NCBI RefSeq assembly: GCF_003112515.1
Contig: NZ_BEVZ01000004.1
Location: 372,001 to 436,000 of the forward strand
Length of the DNA stretch: 64,000 nt
Source of the DNA: Streptomyces fragilis
GTDB taxonomy: Bacteria > Actinomycetota > Actinomycetes > Streptomycetales > Streptomycetaceae
Direction of reading: 5' to 3'
In this document: positions 62,515 to 64,000 of the stretch, piece after piece
Layout of the letters: each line of letters opens with the position of its first letter
Numbering within the stretch: position 1 is the first letter of the stretch
Notes under the pieces: model-generated
Seen by the model: the letters and a program-made list of their open reading frames with translations, nothing else
What the model was told of the DNA's origin: nothing
Database searches by the model: none
Program-made: the position numbers and the translations under genes

Positions 62515-62608
62515 TCGCTTTTCCGTCCCGCGAGGTAATACCTTGTACTCGCGATCGGCCATTACCGCCGGACGCGCGAGACCACAGAGCCCCGCGTAAG
62601 GACGACAA

Positions 62609-63247
62609 GTGGAACTGGCCTATTACTCGGATTACGCCGTCCGTCTGGTCAACAGCGAGGAGCCGGCCCGGGGCAAGGACGAGCTGACGTCGGTGGACGC
62701 CGTCCGGGACCTGTTCGGCGGCAACCGCAGCGCGGCCAGGCGGGCCACCGACGCCGACGTCACCCGCCTGAGGTCGGTGCGCGGCCGGCTGCGGTCGGTC
62801 TTCGAGGCGGCCGCCTCGGGCGACGAGACGCTCGCGGTCGACCTGCTGAACTCGCTGCTCCTGGAGTTCCCGGTGAGCCCGCAGATCTCCGGCCACGACC
62901 ACCGCGACGAGGACGGCCGCCCGCTCTGGCACCTGCACCTGGCCGACCATCCGTCCAACGCGACGGCCGGTTACGCGGCCATCGCCGCCATGGGGCTGGC
63001 CTTCCACCTCACCGAGTACGGGGTGAACCGGCTGGGCCTGTGCGAGGCGGCGCCGTGCCGCAACGCCTTCCTGGACACCTCCACCAACCGCTCCCGCCGC
63101 TACTGCTCCGACCGCTGCGCCACCCGGGCCAACGTGGCCGCCTACCGGGCCCGCAAGCGCCTGGAGGCGGCCTCGCCGGGCCGGGCGCCGAGCACCGGCC
63201 GCACCGAGGAGAGCGCCCAGCCCAGCAGCGCGGGCACCGACCGCTGA
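62609..63247 (+). CDS. CGNR zinc-finger regulator (ABATE domain)
   Basis: A 212-residue protein. The ABATE-like N-terminal domain (YSDYAVRLVNSEEPARGKDELTSVDAVRDLFG) is followed by a C-terminal CGNR zinc finger: LCEAAPCRNAFLDTSTNRSRRYCSDRCATRANVAAYRAR (four Cys). Proteins of this family are putative DNA-binding regulators, some of stress responses. GTG start; AAGGACG is about 8 bases upstream. Its 3' end overlaps the convergent sodX by 106 bases. Confidence 0.9.
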   Translation: MELAYYSDYAVRLVNSEEPARGKDELTSVDAVRDLFGGNRSAARRATDADVTRLRSVRGRLRSVFEAAASGDETLAVDLLNSLLLEFPVSPQISGHDHRDEDGRPLWHLHLADHPSNATAGYAAIAAMGLAFHLTEYGVNRLGLCEAAPCRNAFLDTSTNRSRRYCSDRCATRANVAAYRARKRLEAASPGRAPSTGRTEESAQPSSAGTDR

Positions 63248-63588
63248 CCGGCCGGGCGCGGACGCACCCGCAGCAGCACCCGGGCCAGCACCAGGTCCGG
63301 CGGGACGACGCCGTAGTCGGTGCTGTCCCCGCCCGCGAAGGCGTTGTCCCCGAGCACCCACCAGCCGCCGTCGCGGCGCTCCGCGGCCCGCTTCACCACC
63401 AGCAGGTCCTGCTGGAACGGGTGGCGCAGCACCACCACGTCCCCGGGCCGCACCCGAGCCCCGTAGCGCACCACCAGGCGGTCGCCGTGGCGCAGCGTGG
63501 GCACCATCGACGGCCCGGTGACCTCGGCCAGGCCGAAGGGCAGCAGGGGCCCGTCCTGCCCGCCTTCCCTCGGCGGCTGTTCCGTCAT
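63142..63588 (-). CDS. sodX: Nickel superoxide dismutase maturation protease SodX
   Basis: A 148-residue S26-type signal-peptidase-like protease that removes the propeptide of nickel SOD so that His1 becomes free to bind Ni. Catalytic dyad Ser27 (GPSMVPTL) and Lys66 (VVKRAA) are visible; LGDNAFAGGDSTDYG is the box E-like motif. No membrane anchor is needed for this soluble form. GGAGGAA precedes the ATG. Divergent from sodN, as in other Streptomyces. Overlaps the CGNR gene 3' end. Confidence 0.92.
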   Translation of the reverse strand: MTEQPPREGGQDGPLLPFGLAEVTGPSMVPTLRHGDRLVVRYGARVRPGDVVVLRHPFQQDLLVVKRAAERRDGGWWVLGDNAFAGGDSTDYGVVPPDLVLARVLLRVRPRPAGQRSVPALLGWALSSVRPVLGARPGEAASRRLRAR

Positions 63589-63732
63589 GCCCGTTCCTCC
63601 TAGTCCGACTCCTCCGGGAGTCCCGGTCCCGCCCCGTACTTTTGCCGTACGCCCCAGGGGGCACCCGCGATTTCCCGGGGCCCACGGAGTAATGTCCCAC
63701 CTGAGAAGACGATCACGAGGAAGGATTGCTGC

Positions 63733-64000
63733 ATGCTTTCCCGCCTGTTTGCCCGTAGCGTCAAGGTCAGCGCCCACTGCGACCTGCCCTGCGGTGTGTA
63801 CGACCCGGCCCAGGCCCGCATCGAGGCCGAGTCGGTCAAGGCCACGCAGGAGAAGATGCAGGCCAACGACGACCCGCACTTCCAGACGCGCGCCACCATC
63901 ATCAAGGAGCAGCGCGCCGAGATTGCCAAGCACCACGTCTCGGTGCTCTGGAGCGACTACTTCAAGGCTCCGCACTTCGAGAAGTACCCGCAGCTGCACC
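63733..64000 (+). CDS. sodN: Nickel superoxide dismutase, 3' end cut by the window edge
   Basis: 89 codons are present. A 14-residue propeptide (MLSRLFARSVKVSA) precedes the nickel hook HCDLPCGVYDP, in which His1, Cys2 and Cys6 of the mature enzyme bind Ni. SodX would cut between Ala14 and His15. The enzyme dismutates superoxide in the cytosol. The AAGGA-like site lies 7-10 bases before the ATG. The rest of the gene lies outside the window. Transcription in relatives is nickel-regulated through Nur and related factors. Confidence 0.97.
   Translation, partial: MLSRLFARSVKVSAHCDLPCGVYDPAQARIEAESVKATQEKMQANDDPHFQTRATIIKEQRAEIAKHHVSVLWSDYFKAPHFEKYPQLH

Overview
The window reads as Streptomyces chromosome. 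G+C is very high (above 70%), codons end almost always in G or C, GTG starts are common, and the gene families are typical of the genus: NrtL, WhiJ-like/DUF397/ATPase triads, a CvnABCD conservon, a fused 2-oxoglutarate dehydrogenase of the KGD type, and nickel superoxide dismutase with its processing protease. From memory, the backbone order (lysA to sodN) resembles the conserved core of the S. coelicolor chromosome. That comparison was not run.

Layout. 1-3110 (minus): response regulator, nrtL and lysA, the last running off the left edge. 3299-3370: tRNA-Arg(CCG) with a strong terminator, then three poorly characterised genes, one of them a secreted Ig-like/transmembrane protein (4756-6843). 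7152-9064: DUF4406 plus NUDIX operon, divergent from a DeoR regulator. 9258-10853: WhiJ-like regulator, DUF397 and anti-sigma-type ATPase. 10947-11020: initiator tRNA. 11187-19526: mostly single genes (mycothiol-type enzyme, tautomerase family, Eis-like acetyltransferase, Ser/Thr kinase, GNAT, IF-1 paralogue, an SDR remnant, and a TetR/VOC divergent pair). 19853-24493: cell-surface genes, namely an M23 peptidase, a cellulose-synthase-like GT2 and, divergent from it, a secreted CBM3-GH16-type protein. 24639-29893: tautomerase, an L,D-transpeptidase-like lipoprotein without its cysteine, a PucR-type regulator, Ku with a stand-alone LigD polymerase (NHEJ), and an SH3-like secreted protein.

29936-32940: SEDS/PBP pair for peptidoglycan synthesis. 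33135-36511: AurF-type diiron protein, a secreted coiled-coil protein and a styrene-monooxygenase-like flavoprotein. 36607-41330: conservon CvnD-C-B-A (minus). 41724-46624: PP2C-like protein, a nested minisatellite, M28 peptidase, GH25 lysozyme and a spermidine-synthase-like protein. 46722-52687: OmpR-type two-component pair followed by kgd. 52787-57816: small conserved genes, a DUF4097/PadR pair, a Clp-N/HTH pair with two palindromic operators, and an oxidoreductase. 57985-62440: malic enzyme and a polar-amino-acid ABC transporter. 62609-64000: CGNR zinc-finger protein, sodX, and the 5' end of sodN.

Themes are cell-envelope construction and remodelling (M23, GH25, SEDS/PBP, GT2, LDT-like), local regulators sitting beside visible palindromic operators, and many apparently leaderless genes with a -10-like hexamer 6-8 bases before the start codon. 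No phage, IS element, CRISPR array or biosynthetic gene cluster was seen. The least explained loci are the GT2/CBM3-GH16 group with its tiny satellite genes, the Clp-N/HTH pair, and the DUF4406-NUDIX-DeoR unit. All family assignments come from reading the sequence; no database search was possible.
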